From 13-2-20CM-66-19 sp963760225 (GTDB lineage: Bacteria; Pseudomonadota; Gammaproteobacteria; Steroidobacterales; Steroidobacteraceae), in contig CAVXCD010000003.1 of NCBI GenBank assembly GCA_963760225.1, positions 2,108,001 to 2,172,000 of the forward strand: DNA of 64,000 nucleotides. Reading direction: 5' to 3'. Position numbers and translations under genes: made by a program. Shown piece by piece: positions 34,021 through 42,093 of the stretch. How positions within the stretch are numbered: position 1 is the first letter of the stretch; the number at the start of each line of letters is the position of its first letter. The notes below the pieces were generated by a model that saw nothing but the letters and a program-made list of their open reading frames with translations, was not told the origin of the DNA and did not search any database.

Positions 34021-34494
34021 CTATTTCACCGTGAACTCGAGGGTCTGCCGCGCCGTACGCCCGACGTTGTCGGCCACCTCGATGACCAGCTTGTGATCGC
34101 CGCTCGGCAGCTGTGCGCCGCTCGCTTTGAGGCCGTCGGCCGATACCTGCACCCCCGGCGCGCCGAGGATGCGGCGGGTGATGTCGAGTTTCAGGAAGCC
34201 ATACATGATCCTGAGCGTGCCGATGTTGACCGTGGCGCCCTGTGCCGGCTGGAAGCGCACCTCGATGTCGACCGGAGGCTGGATCGGGCCGTGCGCGTCG
34301 GGCTTGACCACGGTGATGGTCGGCGCGTTGAAATCGGCACCCTTGCTGATCAGCCGCGCACCGGGCGCGGCGCGCGCGGTCAGCTCCGACTGGTACTCGC
34401 GCGGCGAGAGCAGCAGGAACCCCTGCTCGGCCGCGCCGGCCAGCGATGCCGCCAGCAGCGCGGCGCACACGATGAGAGCGGGCTTGGATGGCAT
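34021..34494 (-). CDS. Small exported protein of unknown function (caspase cluster)
   Basis: 157-residue protein with a signal peptide ending around SLAGAAEQ. After FLLLSPREYQSELTARAAPG comes a region resembling an immunoglobulin-like or bacterial Ig fold (ITVVKPDAHGPIQPPVDIEVRF; DHKLVIEVADNVGRTARQTL). Similar fragments occur beside caspase-like proteins in other bacteria as I recall, but no function is known. Thirteen bases separate it from the caspase gene upstream, so it is probably in the same operon and may be a partner or structural element. Confidence 0.72.
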   Translation of the reverse strand: MPSKPALIVCAALLAASLAGAAEQGFLLLSPREYQSELTARAAPGARLISKGADFNAPTITVVKPDAHGPIQPPVDIEVRFQPAQGATVNIGTLRIMYGFLKLDITRRILGAPGVQVSADGLKASGAQLPSGDHKLVIEVADNVGRTARQTLEFTVK

Positions 34495-34507
34495 AGGGAG
34501 CGTCCTT

Positions 34508-35887
34508 TCAATGCGCGGCCGGATCGACCCTGACGGTGAGCGTCCCGGCGGAGATCTGGCTCTGGCGTGCCTCGACCACCAGTGCGCGGGTGCCGCGGGC
34601 GTTCACCTCGGTGAACACCTGCTGCATCTTGCCGGCGGCATCGCGCCCCTCGGCGCCGAGCTCGAGCAGGTTGACCTTCTTGTCGGTGAGAAAGGCCACC
34701 ACCAGCGAGGGGCCGAGGGGCTCGGCGGCCCGCAGCACGAAGTTCATGCTGGCGGTCGGAAAGCGGAACGCCCCGGCCGGCACCTCGTTGCTGGCGTTGT
34801 ACTTGTTCGGATACAGCACGGTGGCGCGGTCCTGGCTGTCCACGGTGACGACGTTGAGGTAACCGGCGCGCGGCACCGCTACCTCGAGCACGATCTGCTC
34901 GCCGACGTGCATCTGCTGCCCGCTGCCGCTCACGGTGATCGGCTGTCCCTGCGCGGCGAGCGCCGCCAGCGCCTGCCAGGTGGGTCCGTGGCCGTCGCGC
35001 AGCGGGATCAGCGCCAGCTCGCCCTTGATGAGGCGTTCGTTGCCGTCGGCGACCGGATGATGCCGCGACTGCTCATCGGTGTGCGCGGCGATGAAGGTCG
35101 CCGACGCGCTGCGCAGGTCGTCGACCGTCGGGTGCTTGCCGTCGCGCGAGGCGTCCTGGATGGCGCCGACGACGCCGAGGGTGAACAGGCCGCCCTGCTC
35201 GGTGCCGACGGCGAACTCGTCATCGCGCGCCGCGGACAGCGCCGCGTAGTTCTCCGTGCCGCTCGGCATGCGCAGCGCCCGGGTGTGCGTCGGCTCCGGC
35301 ATGCCCGGATAGGAGAAGAACTTCTTCACGCCCGAGCCGACACCGAGCGCCATGTTGCCGAGGGACAGCTCGCGCGTCGCCGAGCCGCTGTGGCAGGCAT
35401 CCACCAGCACCAGCACGTCGTGGCTCGGGATCTGCGCGAGCGCTGCGCCGAGCTCGTGGCCGAGCAGCACGCCCTTCAGGCTCGCCTTGCCCTGGATCTG
35501 CGCACGCGCCACGTCGCGCAGCACCAGCGCATCGTCCACGCCGCTGGCGTTTCCCGGGTCCGGATCCGGCACGCGCGTGCCGTGGCCGCTGAAGTAGATG
35601 AGCACGTGGTCATCGCGCCCCACGCCCTCGCGCACCCAGGTGGTCAGCGCCTGGTGGACGTTGGCGTAGGTCGCCTGGTCGTTGAACAGCACTTTGATGT
35701 CGTCGGGCTTGAAGCCCATGATCGCCGCGACCTTCTTCATGTTGTCGATATCGAGATCGATACCGGGAAGCTCGTTGTTCGGGACGTTGGCCACCCCGAT
35801 CAGCAGCGCCCGCTGGGCCGCGTGTGCGCCGGCACAGGCGAACAGACCCGCGGCGAGCACCCCCAGCAATCGCACCCAGGTTCTCAT
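34508..35887 (-). CDS. Secreted caspase-like (C14) peptidase with C-terminal DUF4384-like domain
   Basis: 459-residue metacaspase-type cysteine peptidase. Signal peptide LLGVLAAGLFACAGAHA, then the caspase fold (about residues 25-290): RALLIGVANVPN, LIYFSGHGTRV with catalytic His102, and VLVLVDACHSGSA with catalytic Cys165. Both catalytic residues are present, so it should be active. The C-terminal part (about 310-440) with HVGEQIVLEVAVPRAGYLNV and VLYPNK resembles DUF4384. Export signals mean it acts in the periplasm or outside, unlike cytosolic metacaspases. Substrates and activation are unknown; metacaspases usually cut after Arg or Lys. Lies between exported partners and an OmpA-domain protein. 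Confidence 0.88.
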   Translation of the reverse strand: MRTWVRLLGVLAAGLFACAGAHAAQRALLIGVANVPNNELPGIDLDIDNMKKVAAIMGFKPDDIKVLFNDQATYANVHQALTTWVREGVGRDDHVLIYFSGHGTRVPDPDPGNASGVDDALVLRDVARAQIQGKASLKGVLLGHELGAALAQIPSHDVLVLVDACHSGSATRELSLGNMALGVGSGVKKFFSYPGMPEPTHTRALRMPSGTENYAALSAARDDEFAVGTEQGGLFTLGVVGAIQDASRDGKHPTVDDLRSASATFIAAHTDEQSRHHPVADGNERLIKGELALIPLRDGHGPTWQALAALAAQGQPITVSGSGQQMHVGEQIVLEVAVPRAGYLNVVTVDSQDRATVLYPNKYNASNEVPAGAFRFPTASMNFVLRAAEPLGPSLVVAFLTDKKVNLLELGAEGRDAAGKMQQVFTEVNARGTRALVVEARQSQISAGTLTVRVDPAAH

Positions 35888-35904
35888 CGGCGGCGTGCTC
35901 CTCG

Positions 35905-36468
35905 TCAGGTTCCTGGTAAGGCGCTGATCTCGACGCGCCGTTGCTGAAGCGCGGCGGGCGGGAAGTCCGGCAGCGGCCGCGATGAGCCGTAGCCGGTCGC
36001 CGCGATGCGCTCGGGCGCGATCTTGAAGTGCGCGATGAGGTACGCGCGCACCGAGCGTGCCCGCGATTCCGACAGGTGCTGGTTGTGGGTCGGCGAGCCG
36101 GTGGCGCTGGTGTGGCCGGCGATCAGAAAGTGCGAGCGCGCGAGCTCCGGGGAGCTGAGCGCCTGGCCGAGCTGCGCCAGCTGCGCCTGCGCGGCGCCGG
36201 TCAGCACGTCGCTGTCGCTGGCGAAGCGGATATCGAGGTTGACGCGAGCGCTGCCGCCGCCCGGCTCGGCACCGGCCGGGGTCTTCGCCTCGATGACCAG
36301 GCCGCGCGTGGCGACCGTGTGCGGCGTCAGGCTGCGCACGATGCTCTGGCTGTCGACCACCGGCGGGGGCGTGTCCCCGGCTGCACCCCAGCCGCCGGCG
36401 AGCAGCAGCGGCAGCAGCCGCACCAGGCCGGGGTGTACGGCGCTGCGCGCGCCACGGAGGTTGTGCAT
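35905..36468 (-). CDS. OmpA-domain periplasmic/outer-membrane protein
   Basis: 187-residue protein starting at ATG 36468 with a hydrophobic N-terminal segment (LVRLLPLLLAGGWGAA) that acts as a signal or anchor. The C-terminal OmpA domain (about residues 75-180) has LDIRFASDSDVL, LIAGHTSATGSPTHNQHLSESRARSVRAYL and ATGYGSSRPL. The peptidoglycan-binding Arg region is kept, but the usual Asp of GHTD is Ser, so binding to diaminopimelate may be weak. It is the first gene of the minus-strand caspase set and may anchor the protease complex to the wall. Confidence 0.85.
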   Translation of the reverse strand: MHNLRGARSAVHPGLVRLLPLLLAGGWGAAGDTPPPVVDSQSIVRSLTPHTVATRGLVIEAKTPAGAEPGGGSARVNLDIRFASDSDVLTGAAQAQLAQLGQALSSPELARSHFLIAGHTSATGSPTHNQHLSESRARSVRAYLIAHFKIAPERIAATGYGSSRPLPDFPPAALQQRRVEISALPGT

Positions 36469-36650
36469 GGCCGAACTCTCGGAAACTTCGAGATTTGTCG
36501 TTATCGCCGCGCCGGTACGCGCACCCGGCTGTACTTGATTTCGCGCTCCAGCATACGACAGCATGAAGTCATGTCAATGGGCGCTCCCGGCAGCCGCAGG
36601 CCGCAGCGGGCGGGATACGCCCAGGTGCGGCGGTCGGGGGGGCGAATCTC

Positions 36651-38339
36651 ATGAGCGACGGCAGCGGCCAGGGCGCCGACAGGCACCCGGACAGGCACTC
36701 GCGGCTGCTGCGCGGCGCGCTGCACAGCCTGCTGCTCGGCGCGGTAGCGCTGTTCTTCCTCAACTTCAATCTGGTCGGCACCGCCAGCCCGAGCCGGCGC
36801 TTCTCGCAGGATCTGGTGTATGCGTGGTTCGGCGACCAGGCGTGGCTCTACCCGCGCGAGGATACCGGACGCACGCTGCGCACACCGACCCAGCCGCGCG
36901 TCGTCGTGGTGATGCTCGATGAGCACGCGCTCGCCCTGCGCGGGGCGCGCTGGCCGGTGTCGGTACAGTTCCATGCGCAATTCCTGGCGGAGCTCGAGGT
37001 GCTGCGGCCGCGCGCCGTGCTGCTCGATTTCCTGCTGATCGATCCCGCCGCGCCGGCCGATGTCTGCGATCTGCTGAACGTGGCCGCGCGACTGCGCGCC
37101 GACGGCATCGCCCTGTACCTCGCCGTGACGCGCAGCGACGATCTGGCGCCGATGGATGCGGTGGACTGCCGGGATGGCGCTGGCAAGCCGATCCGCGCCT
37201 CGCAGGTGTTCACTGCCGTTTCGGTCGAGCGCCAGGCGGACGACAGCGACTTCGTCAGCCGCCGCTACCCGTTCGAGCAGCGCAGCGGCGACACGGCCGC
37301 CGGCCAGGGGCTGCCGAGCGCGGCCGTGCGCATGTACTGCGACACCACGCGCAGCCCGGCCGGCTGCCTCGCGCGGCTCATCGGCGCGCAGGCGGCGGGT
37401 GCCGGATTCGAGCTGGCGTGGTCCGCACAAGGGGATTCCTTCAACCAGCACTGGTCGCATGCCTCGTGCGTCGAGTCGGTGTCACCGATGCGCGCGGTGC
37501 TCAACAAGCCGGCGCTGCCGCGCGAGTCGGCATGTCCGCCGGTGGCCACGCTGTTTGCCAGCGCGCTGCTCAGCCCGGTGGAGGATCCGACGCTCGGCAC
37601 GACCAACGAGCAGCTGTTCGATCTCGCCGACGGTGCGTTCCTCATGGTCGGCGCGAATTTCCGCGGCAGCGGCGACCTGGTCACCACCCCCCTGCACACA
37701 CTGCTGCCGGGCGTCTACTATCACGCGGCCGCACTGCAGAACCTGTTCGCCTTTGACGGGCACCCCAAGGTCCGCAAGGAGTTTCGCACGCCGAGGATCG
37801 CCTTCTACCTCTACGACCTGCTGGTACTGTGGGTACTGGCGGCGATCTTCCTGTGGCGCCAGCGCCGGCTGCACGGCGAGCATCCGGGAGACTACAGTCC
37901 TCCCTTCCAACTGTTCTCCCCCGCCGCGCGTGGCTGGATTGCGCCGTTCGTCGCCCGCTGGCCGACGCCGGTGTGGATCCTGGCGGCGACGGTGCTGCTG
38001 TTGCTCATGGCGAGCTACCGATCCCTGCAGCTGATCGCCGTGGCAGCGATCGTCGCGACCCTGGTTGCCATCGAGCTGCGCGTCGCCGACAAGAGTGAGA
38101 TTCGCCAGCGCACGCGCGGCTTGTGGCTGTACCTGGGTGCCATGGCGGCGTCGCTGCTGGTCATCATGCTGGCGGTGTGGGTCGGCTATCGCTGGCTGCG
38201 GCTGCCCCCGGGGGACTGGCTCGGTTACTTCTCGTTTGCCGCGTTCGGCTTTTTCGTCGCCCACACCGCGATCCTGGAGTTCGGCCGGCGCGTCGATGAG
38301 CTGAACGTCGCGCGCACCGCCGCTGGAGGGGCACCATGA
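36651..38339 (+). CDS. CHASE2-domain membrane protein without a recognised output domain
   Basis: 562-residue inner-membrane protein. A first membrane segment (about residues 22-44) leads to a periplasmic CHASE2 sensor (about 50-380) with QDLVYAWFGDQ, RVVVVMLDEHAL and the typical LFDLADGAFLMVGANF. Three or four membrane helices follow (about 385-550), then a short cytoplasmic tail. Normally CHASE2 is joined to a kinase, cyclase or phosphodiesterase; here no such domain exists. It diverges from the OmpA/caspase set with 182 bp between and overlaps the next exported-protein gene by four bases. It probably senses an envelope condition and relays through partners. Confidence 0.82.
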   Translation: MSDGSGQGADRHPDRHSRLLRGALHSLLLGAVALFFLNFNLVGTASPSRRFSQDLVYAWFGDQAWLYPREDTGRTLRTPTQPRVVVVMLDEHALALRGARWPVSVQFHAQFLAELEVLRPRAVLLDFLLIDPAAPADVCDLLNVAARLRADGIALYLAVTRSDDLAPMDAVDCRDGAGKPIRASQVFTAVSVERQADDSDFVSRRYPFEQRSGDTAAGQGLPSAAVRMYCDTTRSPAGCLARLIGAQAAGAGFELAWSAQGDSFNQHWSHASCVESVSPMRAVLNKPALPRESACPPVATLFASALLSPVEDPTLGTTNEQLFDLADGAFLMVGANFRGSGDLVTTPLHTLLPGVYYHAAALQNLFAFDGHPKVRKEFRTPRIAFYLYDLLVLWVLAAIFLWRQRRLHGEHPGDYSPPFQLFSPAARGWIAPFVARWPTPVWILAATVLLLLMASYRSLQLIAVAAIVATLVAIELRVADKSEIRQRTRGLWLYLGAMAASLLVIMLAVWVGYRWLRLPPGDWLGYFSFAAFGFFVAHTAILEFGRRVDELNVARTAAGGAP

Positions 38340-38902
38340 ACAAATGGCTGCTGACGGCGCTGCTGAGCTTCGCTCTGGTGCGCGAGGTGCCGGCGGCCGA
38401 TCCGCCGGCTGCGAGGGGCGCGTTGGGCATCTGTCAGCTGCCCGACAACCGCATCGTCGGACCGCGCACCCGCAACCGACCGCTGCCGCTGCTGGCGGGC
38501 GATGCCGCGCACGGCTTTCACCCGGCGTGCACCGTGTCCTGGTCGAGCGTGAGCCCGAACAATGAGTCGTTGCCGGTGGTGGGATGTTTTCAGGACAGCC
38601 TGCTGCAGCTCGCCAACGATTCCGCCTGCGGCCGCGGCACCGGGCGGCTGTGGGTGAGCAGCCGCTGGGTGCTGACCAGTGCGGACCTGCAGCGCGCGCA
38701 AAGTCGTGTCGCCGCGACCTGCCAGCGCCTGGACAACTCGGCGGTCGCAGCCACGCGCGATTTTCTGCCCGAGTGCGTGCCGCACAACGGCGAGCTGCCG
38801 CTCAAGGGCGACGCCCGGCCTGGCGTTGCGGCGGGCGCCGCGGCGCCGGCGGCCGCAGCGACGCCGGGAACACCACCGGCGGCGGCGCCCGCTCCCCATT
38901 GA
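38336..38902 (+). CDS. Small exported protein of unknown function
   Basis: 188-residue protein starting four bases inside the CHASE2 gene (ATGA overlap). Signal peptide WLLTALLSFALVREVPAA. The mature part contains four or more Cys (GICQLP, HPACTVSW, VGCFQD, SACGRG, AATCQR, PECVPH), suggesting disulfides, and a Pro/Ala-rich tail. No domain recognised. Tight coupling to CHASE2 suggests a periplasmic partner. Its stop overlaps the next dehydrogenase gene, although that enzyme looks unrelated. Confidence 0.72.
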   Translation: MNKWLLTALLSFALVREVPAADPPAARGALGICQLPDNRIVGPRTRNRPLPLLAGDAAHGFHPACTVSWSSVSPNNESLPVVGCFQDSLLQLANDSACGRGTGRLWVSSRWVLTSADLQRAQSRVAATCQRLDNSAVAATRDFLPECVPHNGELPLKGDARPGVAAGAAAPAAAATPGTPPAAAPAPH

Positions 38903-39873
38903 TGATCGACCTGCGCATCGGTTTCATCGGCCTCGGCAACGTCGGCAGCCAGCTGGCGGGCAACCTGCGCCGTCACGCGCTGGAGCTGACGGTGCGCGAC
39001 CTGGACCCGGTGCGGGTGCAGGCCCTGGTCGCTGCCGGCGCCCGGGCGGCGCGTTCCGCGCGCGAGCTCGCCGCGGCGAGTGACGTGGTGATCACCTGCC
39101 TGCCCTCGCCGGCCGCGAGTGCCGAGGTGATGGAGTCGGCCGACGGGGTGCTCGACGCGCTCACCCCCGGCAAGATCTGGCTGGAGATGAGCACCACCGA
39201 CCACGCCGAGGTGCGCCGCCTCGGCGCGCTGGTGGAAGCGCGCGGCGCGAGCGCGCTCGACTGCCCGGTGTCGGGCGGCTGTCACCGCGCCGCCACCGGC
39301 AACATCGCGATTTTCGCCGGCGGCAGCCGCGCAGCCTTCGAGCGCGTGCTGCCGCTGCTGGCGATCCTCGGCCAGCGCATCCTGCACACCGGGCCGCTCG
39401 GCAGCGCCTCGCAGCTCAAGGTCCTCACCAACTACCTGTGCAGCGTGCACCTCGCCGCGCTCGCCGAGGCGCTCACCGTCGCCGCCGTCGCGGGCCTGGA
39501 CCTCAACACCGCATTCGAGGCGATCCGCATCTCCTCGGGCAACTCCTTCGTGCACGAGACCGAGTCGCAGGTGATCCTCAACGGCAGCCGCGACATCAAC
39601 TTCACCATGGACCTGGTCGTCAAGGACGTCGGGCTGTTCGATGAGCTGGCGCGCGCGCACCACGTGCCGCTCGAGCTGTCACCGCTGGTGCTGGCGATCT
39701 TCACCGACGGCGCGCGTCGCTACGGCGCGCGCGAGCACTCGCCGAACATCATCCGCCGTCTCGAGGAGGCCTGCGGCGTGCGGGTGCTGGCCGAGGGGTT
39801 CCCGGCACAGATCAGCGACCACGAGCCGAAGGTCGCCGGCTACGAGGTGCGGCCGCGGCGGGGCTCGCATTGA
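38902..39873 (+). CDS. NAD(P)-dependent beta-hydroxyacid dehydrogenase (HIBADH family)
   Basis: 323-residue cytoplasmic dehydrogenase of the 3-hydroxyisobutyrate/tartronate semialdehyde reductase family. Rossmann motif IGFIGLGNVGSQLAGNL at the N-terminus; DCPVSGGCHRAATGNIAIFAGG substrate loop; catalytic Lys in GPLGSASQLKVLTNYL, which matches the GxxGxxxxxKxxxN pattern. Start ATG 38902 overlaps the upstream stop (TGATG). Substrate is a 3-hydroxy acid but not fixed. A permease follows 57 bp later, with an operator-like site in between; the pair could belong to one catabolic route. Confidence 0.88.
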   Translation: MIDLRIGFIGLGNVGSQLAGNLRRHALELTVRDLDPVRVQALVAAGARAARSARELAAASDVVITCLPSPAASAEVMESADGVLDALTPGKIWLEMSTTDHAEVRRLGALVEARGASALDCPVSGGCHRAATGNIAIFAGGSRAAFERVLPLLAILGQRILHTGPLGSASQLKVLTNYLCSVHLAALAEALTVAAVAGLDLNTAFEAIRISSGNSFVHETESQVILNGSRDINFTMDLVVKDVGLFDELARAHHVPLELSPLVLAIFTDGARRYGAREHSPNIIRRLEEACGVRVLAEGFPAQISDHEPKVAGYEVRPRRGSH

Positions 39874-39893
39874 TAATGTTGACATCATAATAT
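39873..39893. promoter_or_regulatory. Operator-like site upstream of the permease/TetR genes
   Basis: AT-rich 21-bp site ATAATGT-N7-ATAATAT. The right arm is identical to that of the perfect inverted repeat at 45529-45549 and the left arm matches five of seven bases. It overlaps the dehydrogenase stop and is 37 bp before the permease ATG, a normal place for TetR autoregulation. Confidence 0.5.
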
Positions 39894-39930
39894 AATAGCT
39901 CCCGCCGCTAAGGCCGCCTGCGAGTCCTTC

Positions 39931-41373
39931 ATGGGTAACGGCACGCTCCTCGAGAAGCGTTCGATCGACTACGTGCCGCTCGCCGAGCGGCACGGCAAGG
40001 TCTGGCACCTGTGGCCGGTGTGGTTCTCGGGAGACGCGCACCTGGCGACGCTCGCGGTCGGCGTGCTCGGCATCACCCTCGGCGGCAACCTGCTGTGGAC
40101 CTCGCTCGCCGTAGTGCTCGGTTGCGCGCTCGGCACGTTCTTCATGGCATTCCATTCCACCCAGGGGCCGCAGCTCGGCCTGCCGCAGATGATCCAGTCG
40201 CGCCCGCAGTTCGGCTATACCGGGGCGCTGCTGGTGTGGGGCGTCGCGCTGGTTGCCTACATCGGCTACAACGCCTTCAACCAGGTGCTGGCCGCGCAGG
40301 CGCTGCATCAGCTCAACGCCGCCATCCCGGCGACCTCCGGTCCCGCCATGGTGCTGTTCGCGCTGCTGGCGCTGGCGCTGGCAGCCGTCGGCTACGACAA
40401 GATTCACCTGGCACAGCGCGCCTTCGCCTACCTGATGATCGCGATCCTGTCGCTGTTCTCCCTCGGCGCGCTGTACCTGGTGAAGGTCCCGGCCGAGGAG
40501 TGGCAGCTCAGCGGCTTTCGCACCGTACCGTTCCTCGCGCAGATGTTCGCCGCCGCCTCCTACCAGCTCAGCTGGTCGATCTACGTGTCGGACTACTCGC
40601 GTTACCTGCCGCGCGATGTCGGGGTCCGCGAGTCGTTCTGGTGGACCTACCTCGGCGCGTTCATCGGCGGCGCCTGGATGATGCTGGTCGGCACGCTGGC
40701 CGCAGCCGCAGCCCCGGGGCTGGACGTCGCCGCCGCGATGCAGCGCGCCGCCGACATGGTGCTGCCGGGCCTCGGCAAAGTGCTGCTGTTCAGCGCGCTG
40801 CTCGGGCTGGTGACGATCTCCGCGCTGAATTTCTACGGTGCCTCACTCACCCTGCTGTCCGTCGCCGACACCGTCCAGCCGCTCAGGTGCACCGTGGGCA
40901 AGCGCCTGGCGAGTCTGGCGGTCGCGTTCGTGGCGAGCTGCGCCATCGCGCTGTCCTCGTCCGCCAACTTCATGGGCCGCTTCGAGGACTATCTCGCGGT
41001 GCTGCTCTACCTGTTCACGCCCTGGACAGCCATCAACCTGGTCGACTTCTACGTGGTGCGCAAGGGCCACTACTCGATCCGCGAGATCTTCAATCCCGCC
41101 GGGATGTATGGTCGCTGGAACTGGCGCGGCCTGATCGCCTACCTCGGCGGCTTCGTAGCGATGATCCCGTTCTTCAGCACCGGGATGTACACCGGCGCGA
41201 TCGCGCAGGCGCTCGGCGGCGCGGACATCGCCATGCTGATCGGGCTGCCGGTGTCCGCCGGCATCTATTTGCTGCTGTGCCGCTCGGTCGACCTCGAGCA
41301 CGACCGCCGGCGCGCGCAGGCCGCGGACCTGGGGCTCGATCCCGACGAGGCGACCGTGGCGCGCGCCGCCTGA
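39931..41373 (+). CDS. NCS1-family nucleobase/cation symporter-like permease
   Basis: 480-residue permease with about twelve membrane segments. IDYVPLAERHGKVWHLWPVWFSGDAHLAT at the start, ATLAVGVLGITLGGNLLWTS and GPQLGLPQMIQSRPQFGYTGA match the NCS1 purine/cytosine/hydantoin/thiamine permease family (PF02133). YLFTPWTAINLVDFYVVRKGHYSI near residue 370 is typical of the family C-terminal region. It imports a nucleobase-like or related small ring compound. Followed 19 bp later by a TetR regulator, so the two are probably one transcript. Substrate unknown. Confidence 0.85.
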   Translation: MGNGTLLEKRSIDYVPLAERHGKVWHLWPVWFSGDAHLATLAVGVLGITLGGNLLWTSLAVVLGCALGTFFMAFHSTQGPQLGLPQMIQSRPQFGYTGALLVWGVALVAYIGYNAFNQVLAAQALHQLNAAIPATSGPAMVLFALLALALAAVGYDKIHLAQRAFAYLMIAILSLFSLGALYLVKVPAEEWQLSGFRTVPFLAQMFAAASYQLSWSIYVSDYSRYLPRDVGVRESFWWTYLGAFIGGAWMMLVGTLAAAAAPGLDVAAAMQRAADMVLPGLGKVLLFSALLGLVTISALNFYGASLTLLSVADTVQPLRCTVGKRLASLAVAFVASCAIALSSSANFMGRFEDYLAVLLYLFTPWTAINLVDFYVVRKGHYSIREIFNPAGMYGRWNWRGLIAYLGGFVAMIPFFSTGMYTGAIAQALGGADIAMLIGLPVSAGIYLLLCRSVDLEHDRRRAQAADLGLDPDEATVARAA

Positions 41374-41392
41374 AGCACCGGAGCTTTCGCCC

Positions 41393-42028
41393 ATGCCCAA
41401 GATCGTCGATCACGCGCAGCGTCGCAACGAGATCGCCCTGGTCGCCTGCCGCGTGGTGGCCGAGCACGGCTTCGACCAGGCGAGCATGGTGCGCATCGCG
41501 CGCGAGGCCGGCTACACCACCGGCATGCTGGCGCACTACTTCGAGAGCAAGCAGGACATCATCATCGCCGCGCTGCGGCTGATCCTCAAGCGCATCGACG
41601 AGCGGCTGGCCCGCCCGGCGGGCGCTGCCGCGCCCCCCGACCTGCTGGCGCTGCTGATGGAGGCGTTGCCGCTCGACGCGCACCGCCACACCGAGTGTGC
41701 CTTCTGGACCACCTTCTGGGGCCAGGTGAGCGCCGACCGGCGCCTGAAGCGCATCAACGCCTGGGTGCACCGCGAGTACATGCGCCTGTTCGAGCGCTGC
41801 CTGGCGCAGGGCTGGGAGCAATGGCCGCAGTGGCCGCTCGCCACGCGCGAGCCGGTGCTGCGCTCACTGGTCACCTTCATCAACGGGCTCACCGCGAGCG
41901 CGGTGGCGAACCCCGGCGACTGGCCGCCGGAGAAGCAGATCGCGCAGCTGCGCCTGCAGCTGCAGCTGCTGCATGCGTTCGGCATGCGCGCGACGCGTGC
42001 CCCCGGCCGCGAGGCGGCCGGGGGCTGA
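41393..42028 (+). CDS. TetR-family transcriptional regulator (BetI-like)
   Basis: 211-residue regulator with an N-terminal helix-turn-helix (about residues 8-55): NEIALVACRVVAEHGFDQAS and VRIAREAGYTTGMLAHYFESK. The C-terminal ligand domain resembles BetI (AFWTTFWGQVSADRRLKRIN). It is downstream of the permease and presumably regulates it, perhaps through the AT-rich sites at 39873 and 45529. The ligand may be the compound carried by the permease. Its final codons contain a strong GC hairpin that also serves the convergent TonB gene. Confidence 0.9.
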   Translation: MPKIVDHAQRRNEIALVACRVVAEHGFDQASMVRIAREAGYTTGMLAHYFESKQDIIIAALRLILKRIDERLARPAGAAAPPDLLALLMEALPLDAHRHTECAFWTTFWGQVSADRRLKRINAWVHREYMRLFERCLAQGWEQWPQWPLATREPVLRSLVTFINGLTASAVANPGDWPPEKQIAQLRLQLQLLHAFGMRATRAPGREAAGG

Positions 42029-42069
42029 CAGCGAGGTAAGGCGGTGCGGACCAACTGGCCCGCACCGCC
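42000..42069. terminator. Two strong hairpins between convergent genes
   Basis: CCCCCGGCCGC-GAG-GCGGCCGGGGG (42000-42024, 11-bp stem) overlaps the end of the tetR gene, and GGCGGTGCGG (42040-42049) pairs with CCGCACCGCC (42060-42069) through a 10-base loop. They lie between tetR and the convergent TonB receptor gene and likely form a bidirectional terminator. No U-tract on either side, as is usual in very GC-rich genomes. Confidence 0.6.
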
Positions 42070-42093
42070 CGCCCCCGGCAGGCCGCTACGGCT

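Noticed and set aside
39879..39896. TTGACA and TATAAT as a promoter of the NCS1 permease
   Set aside because: The two hexamers are only 6 bp apart, far too close for sigma-70; the site is better read as an operator half pair.
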